A stretch of DNA of 64,000 nt from Eurosta solidaginis. Lineage: Eukaryota > Arthropoda > Insecta > Diptera > Tephritidae. The notes beneath the pieces were generated by a model. The model saw only the letters and a program-made list of their open reading frames with translations, did no database searches and was not told the origin of the DNA. The translations under genes were made by a program, and so were the position numbers. The stretch is from NCBI RefSeq assembly GCF_040869045.1, contig NC_090319.1, positions 359,121,739-359,185,738 on the forward strand, in the 5' to 3' direction. Positions 55,254 to 64,000 of this stretch are shown here, in pieces; the stretch's first letter is position 1, and the number at the start of each line of letters is the position of its first letter.

Positions 55254-56558
55254 ATATCTTCGGGAGTTTTTCCAGAAGACTTAAAATGCGCCACCGTGAT
55301 ACCGCTTTTCAAAAAGGGTGACAAAAAAGACAAAAATAACTACAGGCCCATATCACTACTGTCGTCAGTATCAAAAGTTTTTGAAAAAGCAGTGAAAAGT
55401 AGGATTTTATTTTATTTAAGTAAAATAAATTTTTTTAGCCCAATGCAATTTGGATTTAGGTCTGGACTGTCAACTGAAGACGCTCTTCTTGACTTTTGTT
55501 ATTCTATTTACAAAGCAATTGACGAAAGGAAAAGCTGTGCTAGTCTTTTTGTAGATATAACAAAAGCGTTTGATATGGTAGATCACAGTATTTTAATGAA
55601 TAAGCTCAGTTCGGCTGGTTTTCGTGGTAACTTTCTTAGTTGGCTTGAGTCATACTTAACGAGCAGAGTTCAGAGAGTTAAAGTTAATAATATTCTAAGC
55701 GAACCCAGATCTATAAACTTAGGCGTGCCACAGGGTTCGGTTCTTGGGCCAATTTTGTTTTTAATTTACATAAATTCGGTATTCTCATTGCCTTTAATTG
55801 GTAAAGTTACAGCCTTTGCTGATGATCTAGCCATCGCATATGGTTCAGAAAATTCTTTTAATCTTAATGCTGATATTAACCACGATGTCTTTTTGTTAAG
55901 AACTTGTTTCGCAACCCATAAACTCGTGGTAAGCAGTAAAACAATGTTAATATATTTTCACTTAAGTGGAAGGGAACCAGCAAGGAACGATATTATCTTT
56001 CATGCTTCCAATTGCACACACAAATTGTGCGCTAATAATTGTTCTCAACGTAGCACTACACTCAGTTTTAACCAGGCAATAAACTGTGTCAGTAAATGCT
56101 TTAAGATCGAAATTGTATCAAATTTCAAATATTTAGGAGTTATAATTGACCAAAATTTAAGTTGGTCATCGCATATATTTGCTATGAAGGTTTATATGCT
56201 GTCAGCCGTACGCTCTTTTTATAATTTAAAAAGATTGCGCTCAAATAGGGTTTTGGCTATGGTTTATTATGGACTATTTCACTCAAAATTACAATATGGT
56301 GCTAGTTGTTGGGGTGGTGCCTATGCTTGTAAAATTCATTCGCTTTTAATTCTACAAAAATGTCTTATCAGAAGAATGTGCAACGTTGGTCGTCTAACGC
56401 ATTCTATAGATCTTTTCAAAACACTGAATATTCTTCCCATGAGACATTTATACTATTATAAAGTTCTAAAATTTTTTTTTATAAGGAGCGGGTATGCACA
56501 AAGTCCGATATACAACATTCACAATCTAAGAAGGGCTACCTCTAGTAAGAGTTCCTAG
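55254..56558 (+). pseudogene. LINE ORF2, reverse transcriptase
   Basis: Numbered from the ATG at 55296: NNYRPISLLSS (14-24), FGFRSGLSTEDAL (52-64), FVDITKAFDMVDHSIL (85-100), GVPQGSVLGPILF (143-155), catalytic FADDLAI (174-180) and thumb FKYLGVIIDQNLSWSSHI (about 278-295), then YGASCWGG. All RT blocks are present and the catalytic Asp pair is intact. The block order and the Y-G-x-x-x-W-G-G thumb suggest the CR1/L2/Crack/Daphne group; clade is an inference. The frame is lost again near 56540. Confidence 0.87.
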
Positions 56559-56736
56559 ATTTCGCACCACACTTTTTCGTAACTTTTACACCGTTGTCTC
56601 GTGTAAACTATACAATAAACTACCTGCTGTGATACAGCTGATTGGAAACTTACCAGCGTTTCTGAGGGAAGTGAAGAAATGGCTTCTTGGTTTCAATCAA
56701 GAGGAGATAGAAATTCTGCTGCGTCCTATCTCATAA
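56540..56736 (+). pseudogene. LINE ORF2, C-terminal end in shifted frame
   Basis: After the second frameshift the protein continues LVRVPRFRTTLFRNFYTVVS, then LYNKLPAVIQ and FLREVKKWLL, ending LLRPIS at TAA 56734-56736. This is the conserved 'P..R....RxFxxxGxxLWNxLP...F+..+k.+L' tail of this LINE group. Two single-base breaks are the only damage seen in the ORF. Confidence 0.75.
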
Positions 56737-57085
56737 TTCTTTATTGTTTATTAAGATCTGATGCATTTTATAGTAAAAAAAAAAAAATATAACTTAATAT
56801 CTTTAATTATTGTTTGAATTTATAATAGTTGTATCATTGAATCTCTCTACTCATGCTTATTTTATATATTGTACCTTTTTATTGTAATGCGCCCCACAAG
56901 TATTTTAAAAAAGCGAATACCGAATGGAAGAAATGGCATTTCCACTACTCATAATATGAGTATTTAATGTCATTATCTATTTTCTTATTTAATTATTAAC
57001 TTATATTGTAATACTGTATAATTATAAATGTTTATAAGAAAATAAAGAAAGCAAAAAAACAAAAAAAAAAAAAAAAAACAAAAAC

Positions 57086-57440
57086 CTCTACGCGTTGGCG
57101 ATAGCGAGTACCGAAGAAGATTTAACGATGAGCTGTACGAGCTATACGCAGACATGAACATAGTTCAGCGAATTAAAAGACAGCGGCTGCGCTGGATAGG
57201 CCATGTTTTGCGAATGAAAGATGACGCTCCGGCCAAGAAAGTTTTTCTATCGTAACCGCCTATGGAAGCAGAGTAGAGGGCGTCCCGCGCTCCGTTGGAA
57301 GGACCAGGTGGAAAACGATTTAAACTCCCTTGGTGTGACAAATTGGCGACGGTTGGCAGAGAGAAGGAGCAACTGGCACGCCTTGTTGGACGGCTATAAC
57401 CATTTAAACGGTTAAGCGCCAATTAAGTAAGTAAGTAACC
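57086..57440 (+). pseudogene. RTE-like LINE, C-terminal end and (TAAG)n tail
   Basis: PLRVGDSEYRRRFNDELYEL, then RLRWIGHVLRMKDDAPAKK, then after a frameshift RGRPALRWKDQVENDLNSLG, VTNWRRLAERRSNWHALLDG and a stop at 57413-57415. The tail is AAGTAAGTAAGTAA (57424-57437). It is the clearest copy of the 3' end also seen at 6055, 27400 and 29336. Confidence 0.75.
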
Positions 57441-57647
57441 ATTTACACGCAAACTCATCCGTAATACCTGAAAAGATGGAAGCCAGTGTTTACGTATTTT
57501 TTTGATGTTTAAACATCTTTGCTCGCTTTCTCACGGTGAATGCAAGCATAAGGTTATGAGGTGGGTTTTGTCGAAGGCTGAGGTAGCACTCAGTCAATCC
57601 AAGGTCAAGTAGAGGTCCCACAAGCCCCCACTTAATAAGGACACAGT
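57441..57647. other. Short spacer, no feature
   Basis: No recognisable element between the LINE tail and the GC-rich island. Confidence 0.4.
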
Positions 57648-57779
57648 TGTTATGTGTTAATGACGAATACACACACACACGGCTTGACGGGTAGTGAGGG
57701 CAGCAGCTTTCCGTACAAAGATGGCGGGGGAGGGAGGCGAGCGGTGGCTAACGGTCGTTGTAATAGCAGAGGGGTCGGT

Positions 57780-58062
57780 GAGGCGGTTGAACGGCGGGAT
57801 CAGCACGGCGGCCGGACAGTGGACAGTATTAGCGGACGGGTTGGTGCAGTGGTATGGGCACAGTGGCGGAGTAGCACGGCGGATGAATGGCGGACAGTAT
57901 TAGCGGACGGATTGGTGCGGCGGTATGCAGAGGCGGGGTAGCACGGCGGCGGGACGGCGGACAGTATTAGCGGACGGATTGGTGCAGCGGTATGCAGTGG
58001 CGGGATTAGCAGGGCGGCTGGACGGCGGACAGTATTAGCGGCCGGATGGATGTAGCGGGATG
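57780..58062. repeat. About 68-bp tandem repeat, four units
   Basis: The block GACAGTATTAGCGG starts at 57822, 57893, 57960 and 58028 (spacings 71, 67, 68). Between them 'ggattggtgcagcggtatg' and 'tagcacggcgg' recur. Confidence 0.85.
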
Positions 58063-58104
58063 GACGCAGTGACGACACCAGCGAGCTGGCTTGACGGTGA
58101 TAAG

Positions 58105-58262
58105 GTAGCGGCGGCTAACGGTCGTCGTAGTAGCGGCGCACCGGCGGTAGGATAGCGGGCGGCCAACGGTCGTCGGAGCAGCGGCGCAACGGCGGTAGGA
58201 TGGCGAGCGGCTGACGGTCGTCATAGCAGCGGCGCAACGGCGTAGGATAGCGACGACAACAA
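58105..58262. repeat. About 48-bp tandem repeat, three units
   Basis: ACGGTCGTC starts at 58119, 58166 and 58214 (spacings 47 and 48), each followed by 'agcggcgcaacggcggtagg' or close variants. A single related block lies at 57749. Confidence 0.8.
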
Positions 58263-59329
58263 TAGGGCAACGGAGCGCGTACCAGTGGCGTGGCCAAGAC
58301 GAGGTGTCGGTGCGAACGTTCTACTTGATTACGGCGGTTGCGGGTGGCGGCTTCCTGCGAGGACGCTGTCTCAGTTGCGGCGGCGGACGGACCCCCTGGT
58401 TGCACACTAAGGTAAGGTGCCGGGGGGGGGGGCGGTGCAACAGCTCTGTCCTTGCCGGTTCGTAGGCTGCGAGGAGAAACTGGGGCCCGAAGGCACCACG
58501 CTACACAGCTGCCGAACCGGGTCGGCTGGAGCCTTAGCTGAGAGGAAGGGGCGGCGGGCCCCCCTTACTTAGCTGGGACACGGGCGAGAAAACCATAAAG
58601 GCGACAACCCGTTGTCCCCGCAAGAAGGGGTGACCAGTTCCCTGACAGCGCCCCTTTCCATTCCGTGGTGTGGTTGGCTCACTCGCTTTTAGTGCTGGCT
58701 CGCTAGATGGACAACACCGCCTCCATGCTTGTACGATGGCAGCGCTGTACGCGGAGTTGTACCAGCCGGAACTTTGTAGGTCGATCCGTGGGCTGAGGGG
58801 AAGTGCGCCTTGACGGCACAGCGGTAGCCCCTTTAGTCGACGGGTCGCTCTACTGCCTGAGCCAGGACTGAGGGGAAGGGATCAGTTGGCCGAACGGCGG
58901 CGAGCCCCCGCAAGCAAAGGGTGACCAGTGCCAAGGCAGCACCCCTTCAACTCAGCTAGTCAGGTGGAGTGACTGGGTTGCTTAATAAAGCAACCACTTC
59001 CTCTGACTAACCTGCGAGGAATGAAGTGACAACAGCAAATTCATTCTCTTTTATACTGCTTCTGCTATGATGCGAGTGAGATATGAACCGCTAATTGGGT
59101 ACTTCAGTTTGCCATTTAAGTACTGTCAGTTGGCGTACTGTGTGCATATTATTGTTATCGCCAAATGCTATTCGCATGCATTGGTATGTAGCTGCTGCTG
59201 TTGGCTACCTGTTAATGTACTATGTATGTATACTCTCAGGCGTAGGTGAAAAAGGGTTAGAGTGGGAGTCTCAGGCGTAGGAGAAAAAGGGTTACAGTGG
59301 GGGTCGTACTATTGTAACGCTACGTTACA

Positions 59330-59509
59330 AGGTAGAATTGTAAGCGTAAGCATAACCATATACTTTTTAAGTGTTATGCTATACGAGGGATATGTGGATA
59401 ATGTGTACGTGATAGAGTTGATATGAGCGAAATCACGCAACAACTGAAGACAAAGACGTCACCTACATATAACGTAATTTCTCTGAGCATACTCACCATT
59501 TTTATACCC
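59330..59509. other. Spacer, no feature
   Basis: AT-rich, nothing recognised. Confidence 0.4.
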
Positions 59510-59800
59510 AGCTGCACTTATACACAGAGTATTATAACTTTGATTGGATAACGGTTGGTTGTACAGGTATAAAGGAATCGAGATAGATATAGACTTCCAT
59601 ATATCAAAATCATCAGTATCGAAAAAAATTTGATTGAGCCATGTCAGTTCGTCCGTCTGTTCACCAAATTTGGTACACGAGCTTATCTGGACTCAGAATA
59701 GATTGGTGTTGAAAATGAGCGAAATCGGATGATAACCACGCCCACTTTTTATATGTATAACATTTTGGAAAAGATAAAAAACCTAGGGAAATATTTGAGT
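59510..59800 (+). mobile_element. DINE-1-like fragment, opposite orientation
   Basis: The only plus-oriented copy. It starts 'tttatacccagctgcactta' and runs through 'gattggataacggttggttg', 'gccatgtcagttcgtccgtc' (the GTCY region) and 'ataaccacgcccacttttta'. It stops after about 290 bases, so the hairpin end is missing. Confidence 0.7.
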
Positions 59801-62113
59801 AGGGTTTCCATTTAGGGTTGCCACCTATTCGAAATTAAAAAAAATTACATGAGATATGCCGATATGGGTATCAAACGAAAGGATTTCACTCCGCATTACA
59901 ATAGGCACATTTTTGAGTTGCTATTTAGGGTTGGGATAGTTAGACGAAATAGTACTCTACTTACTCATATTCTATTAAAGCTTTAAAGGAGAACATTAAA
60001 GTTAAAAATCTTCGTTAAAATATCTTACACATGATTTGACTTAATTTTCTTAACTTCACGCACGCTAATAAAATTGAAATGCAATATCAAGGCACTCTGG
60101 CAAATTCTAGCAAGTTATATGTATTTAAATGCAAATTTTTGGCAAATATGAAATGAATAATTGCAATTTCTCACAGATTACTATTAGAACGATTTCTCAC
60201 CATAGCAAAAAGATATTTCACCATGGTAATATGCTACCGTTGAACACTAGAGGCATACGTTCAAATTGAAAACGACATCTAAACATTTAACTACTTACCA
60301 ACAGATGGCGCTTAGGGAAGTAAGTTAATATTTAGTCAAACTAACTGATAGTTGTCATTCGTGAAATTTACAAGTTTTTGGAATGTAATAAAATTGTGAG
60401 ACTTTCATAGTGTATAACTAAAAAAATGTTTTGAAATTAATAATTCGGCGCATGAAGATACTCGACCTAAATAACTTAGTTCTCGATTTCACTAATTGCC
60501 ATAACAATCCCTTATATTATAGGCTGGAATTACCCATTTCAAATTTTTCATTCCAGTTCATTTTACGGTTAGTGTTTGATATATTTTTGAAATCTTTATT
60601 TAAGGAAACAAATATTAGTAAGTAAAAGTATATAATATATGTGCATATGAGAAAAGTTGAGTTTGATTAATGATGACATGTAGAACAAAGTATGTTATGC
60701 GGCATACTCGAAGATTGCCGTGCAAAGCTCGGTCCCCTAGGTACTATAACGTTTAACACAGCAAGTTTACTTTAAACAGAGACAATCATAACATAGAGAC
60801 ATTGCAGGGACGAAAAATAGCGTGAAGCAAGCTTCACAAAACCTCTAGTAGGTCACATTCACCACTTACCACAGCAGAATTTTTTAAACTACCACTGTCT
60901 GTATTTATTATTTACCAATTATTTGTACACTTTTTATTCTGCTAATGTGTTCAGAATTCACATTTTTACACCCCAAAACTACAATCGGTGTATTTTGTGC
61001 GCTTAAATTATGTTAAAAATCGTGTTAAATTTGTGGTGTGGTGGAAGTGACCTACTAGAATTTTGTGAAGATCCGCTGCTTTCCACTGAAGTTCGCGCAT
61101 GCAACATCTTTATCTTCAAAAATTTTTGCTTTAAATTACTTTTCAAAACATTTACAGAAATGCCTTTTGGGTATTCATTCCTGGTAAAGCTTCTTATGTA
61201 GTGGTTAACACCTGTATTTTTACGTATCTAACTTTACGAGGTCATTAACACAGTGTTGATATAATTTTGCTGCAAATATTTTTCCAAGAGTCACTACCAA
61301 AAAAAAAGGCCCATTGTTCAAAAGATTTGTCACATTTCACAAAAAGCTTTTTACTGTAAAGTATGTAATAGTTGAAATCAATTTTCCACTTTACCTAAGT
61401 GTTTAAGTTATTTTGTCCGATATGATCTTCAATATTTTCTAAAAAATGAATTGGGTGTCATAGTTTTCCATTCGAATGAGTATTTAAAATATAATGCATT
61501 ACCTATACATAAATATAAAGGATACTCACGTATTGTGTGCTTTAATACTTTCAGTAGTTTATATGATACATATTTACTGTGCATCATCAACTGTGCATCA
61601 TCAACTATCCATAACACATCCATTTTATACAACCGTCCATCCATTCTTACTGTCATATATCTCTTTGTAGTTCAACAAGCGTCCACATATTAGTGTCATT
61701 TATCAATTGTTCATACAATTTATATATTCTTGACATATTTGCCATACTAACAGGGGTGGGGCTGTTGGTGTTGCTATAGTAAAGTCGAGTTTCTTATCCA
61801 TATTGCATTACATTTTTATTTCATTTATAAAATAATCATTTGCAACGGTTTAGTCACATATTAAGCTCTCTACCTTACAGCCGTTCATTGAAAAAACGTA
61901 GTAAATTTTATTTATGGTCTTTTGGGAATTTCAATGCAAATAAATTCTTGCTATCTTCTTTAGTTGTTAACAAACAAATAATACACATGGGTAAAATTTA
62001 ATTAGTTTTGGACGGCCTTTTCTATAATATACTCAAACCCCGAATATTAAGCTTAAAGGCAACTCATACCATTTTACCGACTGGATAAGGTGAATGCGAA
62101 CAGGTAACGGTAT
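59801..62113. other. Non-coding interval, no gene seen
   Basis: 59813-59945 carries the 'agggttgccacctattcg' repeat block also seen near 28447. The rest is AT-rich with no recognised element. Confidence 0.4.
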
Positions 62114-63112
62114 CTAAGTTAGAGTGTAACCGAACATTTAATACTCAGCTGAGAGCTTCTATCATATATTTAGTTCACTAAGCTTCAGTATTTTGACAGT
62201 TGATATTATCAAAAGTGGGCGTGATCATTAAGCGATTTTGGCCATTCCTATTGGAAATATTCTACTCTATGAAGCAAAAAAAGTGAAACGAGTTGTTTCA
62301 CAATATGTAAATTCCTCTTCCAACTATGGCTTCCGAAACGTAGAATAATGGTTGCTTAGAAAAGAGGCGGTGCATGCCCATTTCTCCAAAACAATTTGTT
62401 TATTCAGTTTCCTGTTGTTATTTACACGCATTGGCATTGATATTATAAGTTATTTTCGCAAAGACGTAGCTTATTATATTCGTCTATACTGCGTTAAAAC
62501 CTTTCTGTGAAAAAGTGAGCGTAAATCAACAATTTTAAGCAGAATTGTTAAGAGATGTATGCAAAATATGTGTACCGAATTTTAACAAGATACATTAGCT
62601 GCTCTTCGAAATGTGAGAAAATGCTTGATCAGAAGTGGGCGGTGCCACACCCATTTCCAATTAATTTTTTTTATTAATTTTCGTGTTATAGAAATATTTT
62701 CGGTAAAGAAATTGCTTATTATATTCTCCAAAGAGCCCTTCAAAAATCTCTTATATAAAAGTGGACGTGTCTCCGTGTTGATTTCGTTCCACGCTTTGTG
62801 TTGTAAACTTAAACCGTTTTTCATTTATAACCAATAGTATTTGTTGAATTAATTTTGTCAAAAGTTGGCGGTGTCTTGCCACATTTTGAAGAAGCCAAAT
62901 AAGTATATCAAGCAACAGATGAAATTTGGTTTTTATAGCTGTATTATTTACTAACTAACTATTAAAGATTTTGAAGTTTGTATGTTATAAAAGTGGGCGT
63001 TGTTTTTGCCCAATTACGCTTTTATTAAATAGCCATGAAAGATGCGTCCCAATAAATCCATTTACCAAATTTCAACAAGATTTTTTCAAACTTACTCAAG
63101 TTATCGTGTCCA
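62114..63112 (-). mobile_element. DINE-1-like copy, diverged
   Basis: The hairpin left arm is mutated (GTTAGAGTGTAACCGAAC, 62118-62135). Blocks 'aaaagtgggcgtg', 'gggcggtgccacaccca' and 'tactcaagttatcgtg' follow in the normal order. It is cut at 63112 by a SINE just before the GGAC repeats. The frames inside are spurious. Confidence 0.65.
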
Positions 63113-63545
63113 CAGTGGCCGTGGTGGTGTGTTGGTAGCGCGCTCCGCCTACCGCCGAGGGTTACCCCTCGGCAGTGATTTGGCAAACACTCCGAGGGTA
63201 TTTCTGCCATGAAAAGCTTCTCAGTGAAAACTAATCTGCCTGGCAGATGCTGTTCGGAGTCGGCATAAAACACGACGGTCCTCCAATTTGTAGTAAAAGA
63301 AGGTTGGCCTTAATTTCCACGCAGGTAACTTACACACAGTATTTAGTTGATTTTTTTTGGACCGAAACGCTAATATTTAGGGTACCACAAAACGTGATTA
63401 CTTTGTTCTGTTCTAATACGGGCGAGATGCCCTTCAAAGTCAGCACAAAACATGTCCCACTTTTGGGGAAAAATGAAAAGGCAGTATACCAATAATTAGA
63501 AAAAAGCACAGCCTAAATCTGCCCGAAGTATATCGCGCCAAAGTT
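63113..63545 (+). mobile_element. SINE, rearranged copy
   Basis: The head 'ggtggtgtgttggtagcgcg' and 'ctccgcctaccgccgag' are present, but the B-box region is lost by a deletion joining the head to 'gggttacccctcggcagtg'. Body blocks continue to about 63305. About 190 foreign bases follow, and the final block resumes at 63498-63540 ('cagcctaaatctgcccgaag', 'tatcgcgccaa'). It probably cannot be transcribed by pol III. Confidence 0.6.
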
Positions 63546-64000
63546 AATTGATACTACTTGATACCTAGACTCTTGTGGCGCGATTAAATAACAGATTAAC
63601 ACAGATGAAGCGTACATGTGAAACTAAGTACGTTAGTATGTGTGACTATTTGCCGGAAATTTTTTTGTAAACAAATACTAAAAGGTGATTGCACTGATTC
63701 ACCAAAAAGAAACTTTACTGCAGTGAAGGAAGAAAATCATGCCAATTTCGTAGTGAAATAACCCAAATAAGCCAAACACACACACAAACGTACATACATA
63801 TATTTAAAAATATCGGTGCCGGTGTACAAGGAAAATCTCTTTAACGCGAAAAGCAAATAGTCTGCGTCTGTAATGAAATGCCCTCAATAAAAATGTTTGC
63901 TTTTGCAAAAAATATTACTTAAATTTCTGCGATGTTACTCACTTACTCGGTCAACAACTTATTTGTGTGTGTTTTTGGTTTCTGCTTTTTCTTGCTCTAA
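63546..64000. other. Non-coding interval, no gene seen
   Basis: AT-rich, nothing recognised to the window end. Confidence 0.4.

Larger units (their letters stand above)
54758..57085 (+). mobile_element. CR1/L2-group LINE, 5'-truncated, with poly(A)
   Basis: The element is about 2.3 kb: an ORF2 part, a 3' UTR of about 310 bp, AATAAA at 57041-57046 and an A-rich tail at 57053-57084. The 5' end is truncated before the RT domain, as usual in target-primed insertion. It is the best-preserved LINE in the window. It abuts an older RTE 3' end at 57086. Confidence 0.85.
57648..59329. repeat. GC-rich island with tandem arrays
   Basis: From about 57690 to 58990 the sequence is strongly GC-rich (CGGCGG, GGACGG motifs) in otherwise AT-rich surroundings. 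It contains two tandem arrays (listed separately), a G9 run at 58423-58431 and a roughly 50-base pair of repeats around 'cccgcaag..gggtgaccagt' (58617 and 58905). The ends of the wider segment, TGTTATGTGTTAATGACGAA and CTACGTTACA, resemble the LTR termini of this window, so a large LTR is one explanation. Frames on both strands are GC artefacts with no domains. Confidence 0.5.

Noticed and set aside
57654..58405. Five frames of 69-96 codons on both strands
   Set aside because: They run through the 68- and 48-bp tandem arrays in GC-rich DNA, where stops are rare; repeats give similar peptides in several frames.
1..64000. CRISPR arrays, bacterial operons, riboswitches or origins
   Set aside because: The sequence is clearly eukaryotic and the only regularly spaced repeats are tandem VNTRs without spacers.

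Overview
The window looks like AT-rich, intergenic or intronic DNA of a true fly. The repeat families (a tRNA-headed SINE, a DINE-1-like family carrying 'aagtgggcgtggt' blocks, and LINEs ending in CAA or CCTAA tails) are, from memory, those of tephritid fruit flies. Diptera is well supported; Tephritidae is an inference. I found no convincing host gene, exon, tRNA or rRNA. Everything recognisable as protein coding derives from mobile elements, and all but one of these are clearly broken.

Layout. 1-3.4 kb: DINE-1-like fragments, an LTR-retrotransposon remnant (integrase tail plus 3' LTR) and a SINE inserted into a DINE-like copy. 5.1-6.3 kb: 3' ends of two LINE types. 7.6-9.6 kb: a solo LTR and a minus-strand RTE-like LINE cut by another LTR fragment. 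10.1-19.35 kb: the central structure. A SINE was split by a 9-kb Ty3/gypsy element with near-identical LTRs, a tRNA-Pro-type primer site and a Gag with a SAP-like motif. Its leader was in turn invaded by stacked terminal-inverted-repeat (TIR) elements. 19.3-20.4 kb: polypyrimidine DNA with a CTTTAC hexamer array. 22.3-23.8 kb and 30.7-32.3 kb: the two longest DINE-1-like copies. 26.3 kb: an intact SINE. 27.4-29.6 kb: LINE tails. 32.5-35.9 kb: R1-like and jockey-like LINEs, then a DINE copy split by a SINE. 36.9-40.4 kb: a deleted DINE copy, hAT transposase debris, a hairpin MITE and an unidentified coding remnant without an ATG. 41.8-42.9 kb: an RNase H-bearing LINE. 46.4-48.0 kb: a jockey-like LINE cut by a solo LTR. 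48.5-50.3 kb: two MITEs. 50.8-53.1 kb: an RTE-like LINE interrupted first by a SINE and then by an RNase H LINE. 54.75-57.1 kb: the best-preserved LINE (CR1/L2 group) with poly(A) tail, beside an RTE 3' end. 57.65-59.3 kb: a GC-rich island with two tandem arrays. 59.5-63.5 kb: two more DINE-like copies and a rearranged SINE.

Functionally the window is a layered record of transposition. Relative ages can be read from who interrupts whom. SINEs interrupt DINE copies and an RTE LINE. The gypsy element interrupts a SINE and is itself interrupted by TIR elements. Solo LTRs with 4-bp duplications show repeated LTR-LTR recombination of one Ty3/gypsy family.
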